Origin: Nereocystis luetkeana
Lineage: Eukaryota; Sar; Phaeophyceae; Laminariales; Laminariaceae
NCBI GenBank assembly: GCA_031213475.1
Contig: JARUPZ010000026.1
Span: 2,774,095-2,838,094, forward strand
DNA: 64,000 nucleotides
Direction: 5' to 3'
Shown here one piece after another: positions 22,431 to 34,746 of this stretch (the stretch's first letter is position 1; every line of letters starts with the position of its first letter). A program made the position numbers and the translations under genes. Below the pieces are notes generated by a model that made no database searches, was not told the origin of the DNA, and saw nothing but the letters and a program-made list of their open reading frames with translations.

Positions 22431-23797
22431 TTCAGAATCGCACCCACTTTTGTTTGTGGGTGCAAACCGTTACAATGAGAGTAGTACATACATAACAATC
22501 TGCGGTAAAATAAGAGCGGAAAGAATATCCTACACCAAATCCAAGTAGTCAGACCCCAAAAAAATTGGGCGCAGATTTGAAGGGTGTTGTGTTGTCTGTC
22601 TATAGCTACGATCACGGCATGGGCTCGCCAACAAAAAACGCAGACTGCTGATGTGTATCAGCAAAGCTTATCGAATGTTCTTGTGGCACCAACGTTTACC
22701 TTTGGAGCGGGCTATCAATAGTTGAAAAAAAAAGTCGGGCTCGTCAGTAGGGTGTAGCCCCGGAATGATGCAGAGACACGGCAAGTAAGTATTAACGATC
22801 AGCATGTATGTGCCGTGATGCTGTCTGGTGGCATGATTCTTTGTGTGATGCTCGTACCGGTATCTGGATGTTACGTGTAAAAAGAGCGCGCAGCGGAGCG
22901 GGGGGGAGGGGGGGCATCAAAGCAGCGAACCTCTCGGCCCGACAGGTTTCGTGTGATATACGTACTTGCATCTGATTTCTTGGTATGCCCCCCCCCCCCC
23001 CCCTCTCCCGCGTTTTTGACACACAACAAAAACAGAGAGAGGGAAGAGACGGGAGGGGTCGGGGGACGTAGGATATCAAAAGGCAACGATCTGCTCAGAT
23101 CGATATGCTGCGGCAAAACAACAGAGACTATTGCTGGTATACGTACCAGGTATATACCAGGTACTCCGGTATGTATGTACCAGGGTACTGGTATTCATTC
23201 ATATACCAGGTACCAGGTACTGGTATTATTATATGTTCCGCGTCACATGACCAAATGAACCAGTATTTGTAGGTAGATCTGCTTGTATGTTCCCAAGATA
23301 ACTGCTCTCGGGTGATCGTGATGGAGGTCGCCACGTACATACTACGTTACTACAGGAATAATGTACGAACGAGTAGCACCACAGACAGGCAGCAGCGTCG
23401 TGAGGACAGCTGGAGGGCAAGAAGAGTGAAGCTACCAGGTATAACACGGCATACCAGTATCTCTGTAGGTGCATGTCCCAAACGAGCACAAGACAACGAG
23501 CAGTATAGTGTGATACAAGTACTACTGCTGCTGCTGCTGCTGCGGGGTACGTTTAGTCATTGTATGTTAAGTATTCTCTTTTCTGATGAACGAAGTCGCC
23601 GATCTTGCCCCGCACTCCTTGCGGTTAGTTTTTTCCGATCGATTGTGGATGCTGTTGGTAATGCACGGGTCCAGGGAGTAGTTTAGTTGCACGAGTACTC
23701 GCTGTAGCGTATACTTCCGAAATTAATGATTGCAGCAGCAGCACGAATGAATGCGCAATCCTGCTGGTGGTGTTCGTGGTGGTTGTGGTGGTGGTGG

Positions 23798-23855
<58 letters not shown>

Positions 23856-25980
23856 ACCGCTCCGTTTTATTGTACGGTGTAGGGAGCGGTTTCGCTGGTT
23901 TCGGGTTCGGATGATAGGAGTTGATGATCTAACGAAAATTATAGCGCCGTAAACTATGGCTGTAACGATGTACCAGTACGTCATACTGTACCTGGTACGT
24001 ATATATTCACACGTTTTATTATACGGTACATGAACATAGTCACTCGTAACTCGTACTCGTACTCGGTACTATTGATAGTAACTCGTAACTGCACAAAAAA
24101 TGTTGTCGATTTTTAGCCGTTACATTCGAAACGGAATATCCCCGGATCACGGTATGCAGGACGACTGTGTGGAAACCCGATGAAAAATGGAAAAAGTGAA
24201 ATTGTGGGCCCGGCCGCAAGAGAGATCTCCTCTCTCCGGCAGAGTGACTCGCATTCTCCTTCACACAAGACCAGAACGAGAGTGACCACTGAGACTTTCC
24301 CTCTTGGGATCTTCGACAGCACCCCTCGACGAGCGAGGTCACCATGGCGGTGTACAAGTACGCGCCGGTCGCTCAGGTGTGTGCGCGTGTGGGTGTTGGG
24401 GTTCGTTGTTGTGTTGTTTGGTCCCGGCAGCGGGGGGATGCGATGTCCATTGTCCACTGGAGACAGTAAAAAGCATAAAGTAGCTCTCTCTTTTTGCTGT
24501 GGTGTTGGTACCTGAAATGTTCTGTCTCGGCATGGCCGCACATCTCGCCGCTGAGCCTTGAAGCCCCAAGTACCTACCTCCACTGCTCGGTCTTTGAGCC
24601 TCCTTTCTTTCCAGTGATGCGGCGACGCAGTAGTGTCTCTTCTGCGTGCACTCAGGACTGTCAACCCGCTCTCCTCCGAGCCGTGCTGCTTCTGTGTCTC
24701 CCTACGATGCGGTGACTCGGATTGAGAGATACAGAAAGAGAGAGAGAGAAGGATAGCCATCGTCACACTCGTCATCGAAGTGAAGTCATGCTGATATCCC
24801 GACTGCTGTCCTGACTCGGAGAGATGGACGGCCGTACCCCCTGTGCTCTTCCGCTAGCCTACTCCCAATGGTGGTGGTGGTGGTGGTGATGGTGGTGGTG
24901 GTGGTGATGGTATACCGCACGGGCTTGCGCGGCTGGCTAGGTGGGAGCAGCGGTCGTGCATATGCTTGTCGATGCTGTGCTTCTGCCGCTGCTGCTGTCG
25001 ATGATGATGTTTTCTCGTTGTTTTGGGCTGTTTCAGCGTTTTTTTACTGCCAAAATCGTGAAATGCAGAGTATTTACCCTGGTATGTGATCATATTACAC
25101 GGTTTAGTTGTTTTTCTTGTGGCCTTGCCGCCGTTTTGATCGAAATATCGAGAAATGTCGGAATATCACCCTGAATCAGCTCCAAAATTGAAGATCTTGT
25201 GCTTGTTCTTCAGTACTTTAGTGATTTTGTCCCCCAAGGTGATGTTGGGAGGTCACCATCTGAGCCCAATCAACGCGCCTAGACCATGCCCTTCGCGAGG
25301 AAGGTCCACCACAGTTAGTCTTCGGGAGATGTGACACGCTCACGCTCCTCGCGAAAGAGCTAATATTAACAGCACACATTTGGGAACATTAACATTGTGT
25401 TGATCAGCTCGACGGAACCGTGTGACGTTTTAGCAACGTATTTTTTGTACCGCTCATGGTCGATAATATACAGCCTGTATACAATAGTACGTGAATACCG
25501 AACGTGTATTATATTTTCGGCCAAAGTGGTGTTTCTACCAGGTATCGTACAGCAGCAGCGGTGGTACAGCAGTTTAGTAGGTTGGTCTACCCTCCACTGG
25601 TCGCCATGCTCGTACAAGATACAAGAAGTGTATTACTCCAGAGAACGGAAAATAGTGCCCGTGATAGTTTAGTGATGAAAGTTTGAGAACTCTCGTCTCC
25701 CGGATCGTCGGTCACCCATTTCCTTCCCCCCTTCCTATTATCTGTTATATCTCATTCTTCATTCACATATCATCTGATCGTATCTTCTTCCTCCTGGTGA
25801 GACAGATTCATCTTTGATTCCGTGTCACCAGGTATACGTACTACTGTAGCAGTATTAATAATATATACTCTGAAAATGCCGGCACTACATATCATACGAA
25901 TATTATAGACTGCTGTACGAATATACCCTGAACCCTGATATACCTGGCATATTATTTCTTTATCATACCAGGTACACTCG
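22431..25980. other. Simple repeats, no gene recognised
   Basis: Contains a C run at 22,987-23,003, a cluster of TACCAGGTA words at 23,144-23,219, a CTG array of about 19 units (23,799-23,857), GGT repeats at 24,868-24,909 and an AGAG run at 24,737-24,750. Frames such as 24,775-24,113 (minus) are open but show no domain. I cannot support a gene. Confidence 0.5.
23799..23857 (+). repeat. (CTG)n microsatellite
   Basis: Uninterrupted CTG/CAG trinucleotides, preceded by GGTGGT repeats. No exon context is visible. Confidence 0.95.
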
Positions 25981-25982
25981 TA

Positions 25983-26117
25983 ACCGTAACGGGAAGGGGG
26001 TAGAAGACCTGCTACCTGCTATGTGACCCCGGATCTGAGTTACGAGTTGGAAGGAGAGAGAGAGAAGACGATGTACAAAGATAATAAATGGGATGAGCAA
26101 AAAAAAAAAAAAAAAAA
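25983..26117 (+). mobile_element. Poly(A)-tailed short retroposon, copy 1
   Basis: Shares CCCCGGATCTGAGTTACGAG, TTGGAAGGAGAGAGAG and AAAGATAATAAATGGGATGA with 27,008-27,217 and 58,226-58,357, then ends in a run of A (26,099-26,117). A shared body with a 3' oligo(A) tail is the structure of a SINE or other retroposon. Compared with other copies it has CCTGCTACCTGCTATG where they have CCTGCTATG. Confidence 0.7.
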
Positions 26118-27007
26118 TGATGTTAAAAAACATACCAGGGTACTATCATAACCAGGTACCAAAACGTAGCGGTAATACTACAGCATTACGTACGTACCAT
26201 GTGCAGCAGTAAATATGAAAATGTTTCCGTGCGCACCTCATCTAAAAAAGTACCAGGTATTAGATACCAGTATTAGTACAGCAGTATAAGAATGAACAAG
26301 TGCTCTGTGCGTACGTTTCTCTAATGGTGCCGGTACTGGTTGCCCCGGTCGCGTTGCGGGGATCGGTTGGTGAGGGGATGGGGGGGGGGGGGGCTAGTTG
26401 CTGACGTTTTGCGTATGGACCGACCATACATAGCTCCTTGCACTGCTGCTATGCATATAGTGGCGTTTTGTGTACACTCACTCTGTGCGTATGGCGTGTA
26501 TGCCACGGCAGCAGGTACCGTCCAGGTATGTATCGTATTTGTTAGGTACGCCACCGATATCAATATGCCACAGCCGACATAAAACCAGTATCACATATTG
26601 TATGCCACTATGTCCCGGAATATAAACATCATGTGCATTTTATTAGTTAAGACATACGTTGCTGATATTTTGAGACAGAGTGGGTATATACGTATATACG
26701 TGCCACTTACATACGTACCGCATAGGAGTCCGACCGTAAATATGTAAATATAAGGCCGAATTGCACGTTTAGCGGCTTAACTTGTGCTGTTTCAAGTATT
26801 TTTGAGACCCCGTTTTTTACATCGGATTCGTACGCCATCACTGGAACTCCCAAATCAGAGTGTTTTCTAAACTCTAACGTCACACCCTCGCTCTCGACAC
26901 CCCACCAACTACTTAGCAGACGGAGCTCCCGCGCGACTATCACCGGCCGACGTCCTATCGGTAGCTGGTTAATTAAAGGTACCAGGGTAGCAGTAGCAGA
27001 CACGTCC

Positions 27008-27165
27008 TTTTTTTTTTGCTCATCCCATTTATTATCTTCGCACAACTTCTTCTCTCTCTCCTTCCAACTCGTAACTCAGATCCGGGGTCACATAGCAGGC
27101 TCTTCTACCCCCTTCCCGCTGGCTACGGTACGTGCCTTCATTTTTATCGCGAGAAGATTTCAGCC
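27008..27165 (-). mobile_element. Poly(A)-tailed short retroposon, copy 2
   Basis: Minus-strand copy: the T run at 27,008-27,017 is its tail, and the body ends at a GGCTGAAATCTTCTCGCG start near 27,165. It lies in the same orientation directly beside copy 3. Confidence 0.7.
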
Positions 27166-27182
27166 TTGGTTATGTACTATAG

Positions 27183-27186
<4 letters not shown>

Positions 27187-27217
<31 letters not shown>

Positions 27218-27535
27218 CCATCCCATTCATTATCTTCGCACATCTTCTTCTCTCTCTCCTTCCAACTCGTAACTCAGATCCGGGGTCACATAGCAGGCTC
27301 CCCTTCCCGCTACGGTACGTGCCTTCATTTTTATCGCGAGAAGATTTCAGCCTTTTCTTCCCTCGTCGACTCGCATCGAATTGTGCCTACCCACGCTGCA
27401 AGGCGCTCTCAACAATTGAATCCCTTTTTTTATTTTTGCAAATAAAGTCAAAGTCCGACCCTCCTAGGGCTCGAACCCAGGACTCAAACAAGTAGAATTC
27501 GAGGTTAACCACTTGAACCACCGGGGCGACCGGCT
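27187..27535 (-). mobile_element. Poly(A)-tailed retroposon, copy 3, possibly full-length SINE
   Basis: On the minus strand it begins with a tRNA-like head (27,535-27,458): A-box-like TGGTTCAAGTGGTTAA and B-box GGGTTCGAGCCC. A linker follows, then the shared body (from about 27,355), and it ends in a 31-base A tail (plus-strand T run 27,187-27,217). Head, body and tail in this order are typical of a tRNA-derived SINE. Only this copy shows the head, so the link between head and body could be accidental. Confidence 0.55.
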
Positions 27536-27555
27536 ACCTATTCATCCCTGGTATC

Positions 27556-27690
27556 TCTGCTCTGTGGCGTAGTTTTGTAACCACAGAACTTGTACGAGTA
27601 TCTCTCTAGGATTGAAGCATCGGCACGCACACTGGTTGTCTTGGATGTCGACGGGTAGAAAGAACGGTTTAATGTGAAGAACACACAAAC
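27556..27690. repeat. Dispersed repeat family E, copy 1
   Basis: About 135 bp shared with 32,595-32,725: CTCTGTGGCGTAG, ACCACAGAACTTGTA, GTCGACGGGTAGAA and GGTTTAATGTGAAGAACACA. Short fragments of the family recur near 29,330-29,400 (opposite strand) and 32,010-32,045. This copy has an extra CGAGTA after AACTTGTA. Confidence 0.75.
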
Positions 27691-28213
27691 CATCTTCTGC
27701 CGGTAAAATGTCATACTCGAAGTACGAACGTGATAAATTTCTTCGACCAGAGCTGTGTACGGATGTTCGCGGGTTCAAGTCTCACCGAGTGCACATGCTC
27801 GCACGGACTTTTTCTTGCATGAAGAAATTGATTAGCGGAAAGCGCGAGAGCGTAAGTTAGCTACATTCGATGAAAATCGACGAGCAGTGGGAATGCTGAA
27901 CCCTATGCGCGACAAAAAATAAAGGCACGTACCGGGGGGGAGAAGGGACGACACCTGTGACCACGGCTTGTCCAGAAGATCGCCGAGGGTAAAAAACCCC
28001 CTACGAGCTAAGCTGGAAAGGAGAAGTGATGGAAAAAAAAAAAAAAAAAAAAAAACGGATAGAAAAAAAAACAGCGTTGGCTGTCAACCATTTGGTTGAA
28101 GCTGGGCCAATTGTTATACCTTGGTAGTAAACACGAGTGATTGCCTTAAAGACAAAGATGTCAGGAGACATGTCAAAAGTGTCAAGGAAGGCAAACCGTG
28201 CGCTGTTTCTTAA

Positions 28214-28303
28214 CCCTTTTAGAATCGCAGTCCCGGTTTGGGGACAAACCACTCGAACTTCAAGTACTTTCGTCCCCAAAACGGGACTGCGGTTCTATAG
28301 GGG
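28214..28303. mobile_element. Family A miniature element, copy 2
   Basis: TTAA at 28,210-28,213 and 28,304-28,307; inverted ends CCCTTTTAGAATCGCAGTCC and complement. Non-coding. Confidence 0.8.
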
Positions 28304-28635
28304 TTAAGGGTGCAGGGCCGAGTACTCCACACTATAACCTAGCAGTTTGATCGCGCCCAAGGCATATATCGAGGCAAAGTTGCTCCCTGGGAGTGAATGT
28401 GATCATCTCCTGACAATGCTGGTACTCTGTAGTCTGTAATTACTAATGATATCATACGAGGGGACATATACCAATATGTCCCGAAATATAGGGGCCATTT
28501 CTATACTAATATTGAATGCATAAGTTATTTATATTTCCGGACAGAGTAGTACAGTCGATAACCGTCGAGTTCGGACAGGGTTGCGATCATGTTTCATCGC
28601 CGTTTTGTCTTCGATGGTAAAAAAGAGCGCTTATT

Positions 28636-28721
28636 GTTTTTAGGACGCAGTCCCGTTGTCGGAACAAACCAGTCAAATTCCAAGTAGTTTGTCCCCAAAA
28701 CGGGACTGCAGTCCTAAAGGG
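28636..28721. mobile_element. Family A miniature element, copy 3
   Basis: Inverted arms around GCAGTCCCGTTGTCGGAACA and TGTCCCCAAAACGGGACTGC-like sequence. The TTAA flanks have decayed (CTTGAA on the right). Confidence 0.65.
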
Positions 28722-30020
28722 CTTGAAAATCGAACCCTATGTTCTCGGAAAGGTTGTCGACCAGATCTTGTAACAGTTTTTTTGTTCGGAATTGGCAACC
28801 TTTCCGTTCTGGGAAATCGAGCGCTTCAAAACGATCATGAACACCCCTGTTCGAACTCAACGGTATGTACGCTTCATACATAATCTGCTGTACTACCGTG
28901 GATGGATCTTACGTACCACTCTTCACTTCGTATTTGATCACTTTTCCTATCGGAATTTCGAGTTTTTTTTTCCCCAACAGAAAAACCAGTAGTTCTGGCC
29001 TTAATTCGACAGATTTATTTATTTCGATGTAATATTCGAGAATGAAAGATGCCTCCTGTGATGAGGCACCTACGCAAAGAAACCGCAGGTCAATTGGAGT
29101 TGTTGCGATCGAAAAACACGATTTTCCTCGAACCAAAAAAAATGGCAGGTTCGCTGACAGGGACTGCTGTAGTTAGAATAGAGCAATACCCTGGTAGTAT
29201 TATTGCCATCGCCCCCATGACGACGGTACGAGGGCGTACTACAGCACTACAGCAGCAACAGTATAGCATCAATCGTGGTAAGATACAACGATATACTGGC
29301 ATTCCTTCACGCGGTTGTGTGTGCGTTTGTTGTTGGCATGGAACCGTTACTTTCCTCTCGTCGACATCCAGCACAACCAGTGTCCGTGCGGGTTCGTGAT
29401 TTTTACATACGGTTCGACACAGAAAGTACAGGCGCATTGTTATCCTGCTGTAGATACTTCTGTAGTTCAGTATAAGGAGGGTATGATCAGTGATAGACAG
29501 CAGGAGTAGTGCAACGCCATGTTCATCGTACTGGATACGACAGGCACGACGTGCACACCCTATTGATAGCAATCCGTACACTACTACCGCTGTACGAACT
29601 GTTGGCGCAATCGGCACAAGCTCTTATTGATTGAGGCTGCCGGTGCGCCGCCACTAACGGCCACATTCGTCATGATGGACGCCGACAGGACTGTCGGCAC
29701 CGGCGCAACCTACGGCATGTAGCTGCTGCGGCTGTGGTGCCTCTCGGCCCTATGTTGTGCCGGCAGGCCTTTTATCATGGGCGTGACCGCCGCAAATTGA
29801 TGTGGCTTCGCTCTGGAAGCCTCAGTCAGTGGAGGCTATGCTGACTCCGCCAACAGTACTTATGATGGACTGCTTCTGTATACTGGACTGCATCCGTATG
29901 CTGGGTTCGAGTGTAGAGAGGTCGCTGAGCGTAGCGAGGCCAATCGCCCCGCCCGGGCTGGTATGGGGAGGGCGCCAGAAGCGCCGCCGGAGGCTAAGCA
30001 AATTATCCGGAATGCGTTTT
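28722..30020. other. No gene recognised
   Basis: Frames such as 29,617-29,090 (minus) are open without domains; part of that frame crosses a fragment of repeat family E. A small perfect hairpin, GCCGACAG/CTGTCGGC, lies near 29,682-29,699. Confidence 0.5.
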
Positions 30021-30027
30021 GGCTTAA

Positions 30028-30090
30028 CCCTTTTAGAACCGCAGTATTTTAGTCGTTTGTCCCCAAAACGGGACTGCGGTTCTAAAAGGG
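30028..30090. mobile_element. Family A miniature element, copy 4 (internal deletion)
   Basis: Perfect TTAA on both sides (30,024-30,027 and 30,091-30,094) and intact ends, but only 63 bp because part of the left arm is missing. A half-copy (AAACGGGACTGCAACCC) lies near 30,455-30,490. Confidence 0.75.
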
Positions 30091-30546
30091 TTAAGCGTCA
30101 CAATCGGGGCTCAAGACCCCCCCATACTTCGAGCAGATCATCAATTCCCACTCCATGATACCTGGTACCTGGTATACTGTTTGTAGATGCTTCAAAGACG
30201 CATGTATTCCCGATCTCGTATGATCTGACCTATCTATCATGGCCTATTAATAGCTCATGTTGCCAGATGGGAGCCGTGTCATGTACATGGGTCCACGTAG
30301 CACGTGCTTTTCTGGGTTGGACGATCTGTACTGTACAGATCCTGCACAACCGCGTACAACGGCAGGTAACGAACTATACATATAAATATAGATAGATCAT
30401 GATACGTCCGGAGCGTGCAGTACTCTGCGTAGGGTCAATTTCTAAGTGATTTCCCCCCCAAACGGGACTGCAACCCTAAAAGGCTCAAGGCTGATTGATG
30501 AGTGCAGATTTTGCGAATCCCGCCTGGCAGGCAATATGAGCTACTA

Positions 30547-30651
30547 TTACGGGGGACCATAGTAAATAAGACGTACGGTACGCACAAACACCTATACATA
30601 TCCCTATTTTCACTGATAATATGTGGTCCTATTTACTATGGCCCCCCGTAA
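30547..30651. mobile_element. Family B miniature element, copy 3
   Basis: TA-flanked, ends TTACGGGGGACC and GGCCCCCCGTAA, about 105 bp. The interior has CGGTACGCACAAACACC and ATATGTGGTCCTATTTAC in the family order. Confidence 0.8.
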
Positions 30652-31157
30652 TATTAACACTGTACTACTGATGTAGATCGTACAGATGAGGAATCGAAAT
30701 GAATCAGCCCATGAAAGATCTACGGCAGTAGACCATGGACTGCTGTAGGGATCTGTGATCTGATCGCCCGATGCGGGTAACATTGATAGCAGCATGGGTC
30801 GTCGTGCGACACGAAGCATCCCCCGGGAGGGGACGACACGGTCGGCGTCTCCGCTGCTGTTGTACCGGAGCTACGTGTGAATTAATATATACCGTGTGGA
30901 CGCGCTAGCTGCACTCGTTCCCGTACGTATAGCACGCACGGCCTCGGAAGTTTTTTTCAGGCTGATTTTCTGGACAGCGAGAAGAGAGAGTGCAGACAAA
31001 CGCCGGGCGATGCCTCTTATGTCATGGGAAAAAAGACGAGATAATTCCACACCTGGAACAGGCGACCATCTACAGATAGATCAGACTAGCAGTTCCTCGC
31101 CTGCCGCTGTGAGAGGTTAGGCGGCGTCTGCGTAGTATCCCGGACAAGAACAGTTAA

Positions 31158-31246
31158 CCCTTGTAGAACTGCAGTCCTGTTTTAGGGGCAATCCACTCGA
31201 TTTCCAAGTATCTTGTCCCCAAAACGGGACTGCGGTACTAAAAGTG
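31158..31246. mobile_element. Family A miniature element, copy 5
   Basis: TTAA on the left, TCAA (one change) on the right; ends CCCTTGTAGAACTGCAGTCC and complement. Confidence 0.75.
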
Positions 31247-31421
31247 TCAAGGCACGAACAGCCGTAGTGGGGAGGGAGGAGGAAAGCCTCCTTAGTGACC
31301 TCGGATCTGAGTTACGGCCAGGAGGGAGAGATAAAAAAAAGAGCGAAAATAATAATTGCGATGGGTAGACGGAAACAAGAAATGAGAATTCGAGCCTGGC
31401 TCCACACAGGAGATTCTTGTG

Positions 31422-31523
31422 ACCCTTTTATACGACTGCGGTCCCGTTTTGGGGGCGGACTACTCGTACTTGAAAATCGAGTGGTTTTTCCCCCCTAACG
31501 GGGCTGCAGTACTCTTCCTGATG
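31422..31523. mobile_element. Family A miniature element, copy 6 (diverged)
   Basis: Arms GACTGCGGTCCCGTTTTGGG and CCCTAACGGGGCTGCAGTAC, with an interior richer in G. The flanks are no longer clear. Confidence 0.55.
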
Positions 31524-32111
31524 GGGCTGAGTTGCGTGGCATTCTGTGATGGACTTATTTTTTGTAAAGATATTGGTGGGCTATGACAGCAGTACTATTC
31601 ATACTACTGTAGTGAGATAGTTTTTAAGTCTGTCACAGCAGTCCTTAGAGCATGACATGAAATGCCTGTTTTGATTATGCGCGTACCCTACCGTCTAGTC
31701 GTACACCATTACAGTAGTAGTAGTTCAAAATATGAACCGTTTTGAAAAAAACTGTGAGATCGAAAAAGTCCTGAATATTTCTGCGGATTTTTCTATTCAA
31801 AAAGCAACCCCTGCTATCAGACCTTGTATGATAGCTATCGGTACACTGATATGATGTTGGGTGATGATAATGATGAAGTGGTTGCGGTGGTCATGTTGAG
31901 GATGACGATGCTGGTGATAATGATGTGATTTGTTTCTTTTATTAGGGTGGCGATGGCGTGGTGACATCGATGAATTATCCCGATGACGGTGTGTGTTACT
32001 TCGCACTCAACCGTTGTTTCTACCCGTAGACATCCAGCAGAGGATGAATGACGATGATCGCGCTGATGAACGATTTATAACCGTAACGCTGATGACTGGT
32101 GGCTATTTTTA

Positions 32112-32217
32112 TTACGGGGGACCATAGTTAGTAGGACCTGTGGTACACATAAAAACCTACACATTTAACAATTTCTACCAACAACATTTGGTCCCATTAA
32201 CTTATGGTCCCCTGTAA
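32112..32217. mobile_element. Family B miniature element, copy 4
   Basis: TA-flanked; ends TTACGGGGGACC and GGTCCCCTGTAA. The interior is collinear with other copies. Confidence 0.8.
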
Positions 32218-32594
32218 TAATAATAGTGGCGATGCACGATGCGTTTCAGTCTCATTTTGGAAGAAACCATCACGTCAGAAACCTTCGTCAACATATTACA
32301 TCAATAGTTCACGAGTATACCAGATACAAGACACATGCCATTCCGGGCGTGTCGACGCCTCCTTGGCCTTCTTCCACTTGGTTAAGGACAGTAGTACGGG
32401 CGGTCAGGCGAGGGGTCACCCCCGGCGGTTTCGTGGCCTTTTCGTGCATCGTGCCCCCACACTTTGTTTTCTCTTTGGATTGTTTTTTTTCGTTTCACTA
32501 TTTCATAGATTGTGTATGTCGTGCCTGTCGTATCTAGTACGATGACATGGCTTTGCGTTGCCCACTGCAGTGCATACCGCACACGTGGCAACGT

Positions 32595-32725
32595 AGTGTC
32601 TCTGTGGCGTAGCTTTGTGACCACAGAACTTGTATCTCTTCTAGGATTGGAGAATCGGCACGGACACTGGTTGTGCTGGATGTCGACGGGTAGAAGGAAC
32701 GGTTTAATGTGAAGAACACACACAC
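32595..32725. repeat. Dispersed repeat family E, copy 2
   Basis: Partner of 27,556-27,690. It reads AACTTGTATCTCT where copy 1 reads AACTTGTACGAGTATCTCT. Confidence 0.75.
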
Positions 32726-32874
32726 ATTGTAAGAAGGCGTTACGATACAATGGCAGATGGGGGGCTTGCATGCAGCGGGTAAGTACTGCTGCAGGATAGT
32801 CATGATCCGCGACGTGTTGTGGGTGTTCAAGCCGTTTAGCACTACTCTCCTCTTGAAGGGACAAAAACGCACCT

Positions 32875-33095
32875 GAAACTACTGCACTGGCAGGTTTTGT
32901 TTAGTTTTTGTGGGAACAAAACACTTGCAAAATAGAGGCAGATTTTGGTGTTTGTGGGGACAACGTACTTGAAACTACTGCACAAGCAGGTTTTGTTTTT
33001 GTTTGTGGGAACGAAACACTTGGAGAAAAAAAAGAGGCAGATTTTGGGTTTTGTGGGGACAAAACACTTTGAAATTGTGTCAGATTTTGTTTTTA
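32875..33095. repeat. Tandem repeat with GGGA(A/C)AAAACACTTG units
   Basis: Four diverged units of about 45-65 bp share GCAG(A/G)TTTTG, TTTTTGTGGG and AAACACTT. Open frames across it are repeat-driven. Confidence 0.6.
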
Positions 33096-33124
33096 TGTGC
33101 ACTGCAGTACAAAAGAGATTATAA

Positions 33125-33213
33125 CCCTTTTAGGACCACAGTCCCGCTTTGGGGACGAACCAGTCAAACTCTAAGTAATTAGTCCCCAAAACGGGACTGC
33201 AGTCCTAAGAGAG
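33125..33213. mobile_element. Family A miniature element, copy 7
   Basis: Ends CCCTTTTAGGACCACAGTCC and complement, TTAA on the right, TATAA on the left. Confidence 0.75.
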
Positions 33214-33314
33214 TTAAGTGCGCGATCCCCTCCGTCCAGACAAGCGTTGGCAGCAGCAGCAGCAGCACACGAACGGTCACGTAACACCCTTCTGTTTTTT
33301 TTTGTTTTTTTTTA

Positions 33315-33538
33315 ATGATGTGGCAATTGCAAAAATGGCAGGACGAGCGAGAGAAGGCAGCGGCGGCGGACGCTGCCAGGGGGTCGTCCTTCTCCTCCCC
33401 CAGCGGAGGCGGAGGGGGCATCGGGCCGATGGGGTCTCAAGGAGGCGGGGGTGAAGACGGGGACAGCCTGATCTCGAAGCGCATGCCGTACTGCATGGCG
33501 ATGCTGGTGCTCCTGGCCATCGTTTACGTCCTGGCCAG
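33315..33538 (+). CDS. Candidate exon with a membrane span
   Basis: The frame from ATG 33,315 encodes a charged start, a Gly/Ser-rich stretch and then a hydrophobic segment (CMAMLVLLAIVYVLA). It ends at a good donor, CCAG|GTGGGG (33,539). A T-rich tract and AG at 33,340-33,341 could make it an internal exon starting at 33,342. Its place upstream of the sulfate-activation gene suggests an N-terminal signal anchor. However, its end phase (2) does not match the phase-0 start of the next candidate exon at 35,354. An intervening exon, another donor or a separate gene is possible. No conserved domain is visible. Confidence 0.35.
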
Positions 33539-33895
33539 GTGGGGCGTTTTATTGCATGCTTCTTATGTACAGTACGTGTATTGTCTGTTTCGGATTTCTT
33601 TAGGTACGTGGTACAATGCGTCTTTTTTGCGAAGGTGGACGTCGTTTTTTTTATTCCCCTGTTTAGTCTTCGTTTTTTTTTGTTTTCCGGGGGGGGGGGG
33701 AGGGAATGTCAAATGTAATATGTTGTACTAGAGCGGTAGCGCTCCTGTTGTATCCAGGTATATTACACGTTATTAGCCCTGTCCTGTGATAACCCGTCCG
33801 TCACAGACTCATAAACTTCCCCTCCCCCACCCTTCTCCTCTCGTACGCGCTCTGTGTATCGCGTCGTCCCCTGTTTATTTTCTGTCTCGCATGCC

Positions 33896-34012
33896 TACTT
33901 GCCTGCTTGCCTGCTTGCCTGCTTGCCTGCTTGCCTGCTTGCCTGCTTGCCTGCTTGCCTGCTTGCCTGCTTGCCTGCTTGCCTGCTTGCCCGCTTGCCT
34001 GCTTGCCTGTCT
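33896..34012 (+). repeat. (CTTGCCTG)n repeat
   Basis: Fourteen or so nearly perfect CTTGCCTG octamers. They create long Leu/Ala/Cys or Lys/Gln/Ala/Ser frames on both strands that should not be read as proteins. Confidence 0.9.
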
Positions 34013-34620
34013 GTCTTTCTCTCTTTGTCTGTTTTGTTTTTCGGTTTCTCTTTTGGTCGGACTGTCGACGCGCCTGTTCGCGTTGTGACCAATCAGGACC
34101 GAGAACGCTTCGTGCGTGTGCCCGAGCGACGTCATGGAAAAGGCGCCTGCGGTAAGCCTCGCCCCAAAAATGTCTCTCGCGGTTTTGATGATTTGATGTT
34201 GCTCCGTAGTAGGTTTTTGTCGGAGAAAAAGTGTTGGAAAAAAATCGACTCAGGGAAGGTGGGGGCACGTATTTTTCTGTTGTTATTTTTCGTTGCGGTG
34301 TTGCTGTTGTTGGTGTTTGTGTCGGTGTTCGGATTCTGGTGCTGTCGTTGCTGCCAGTTTTTGTTGCCCTCGCTCGAACGAATTGAAGCGATACGCTTTG
34401 AAAATCAGTACGTGCATGACTGCCGTGGGTTTGTACGGCGTCTTGGCATGTACGTGGTACGTACCATATGGGGTGTACCATCCCGAACGCTAGCATATGT
34501 CTGCCTCCAGCCCGCCCCGCCCCCCCCACCCTTCCTTCACCTCCCCCCGCCCCGTTCCTGTTAAATGTCACTCTATTCTATATACGAGGGAACTTAACAC
34601 AGTATTCAGAGCCAAGTCTT

Positions 34621-34746
<126 letters not shown>

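Noticed and set aside
21937..22495. Pro/Arg-rich open frames
   Set aside because: Artefact of the GACATCCGTAACGCCCC minisatellite.
23726..23984. Poly-Cys, poly-Leu and poly-Ser frames
   Set aside because: Produced by the (CTG)n array.
24113..24775. 220-codon minus-strand frame as a gene
   Set aside because: Open by composition only; no recognisable motif, no conserved splice pattern.
27458..27535. A functional tRNA gene
   Set aside because: A- and B-box words are present but the acceptor stem does not pair and the anticodon loop is too long; better read as a SINE head.
33801..34571. 256-residue minus-strand frame with Lys-Gln-Ala-Ser-Arg repeats
   Set aside because: The repeat is the CTTGCCTG octamer array; no domain, no splice context.
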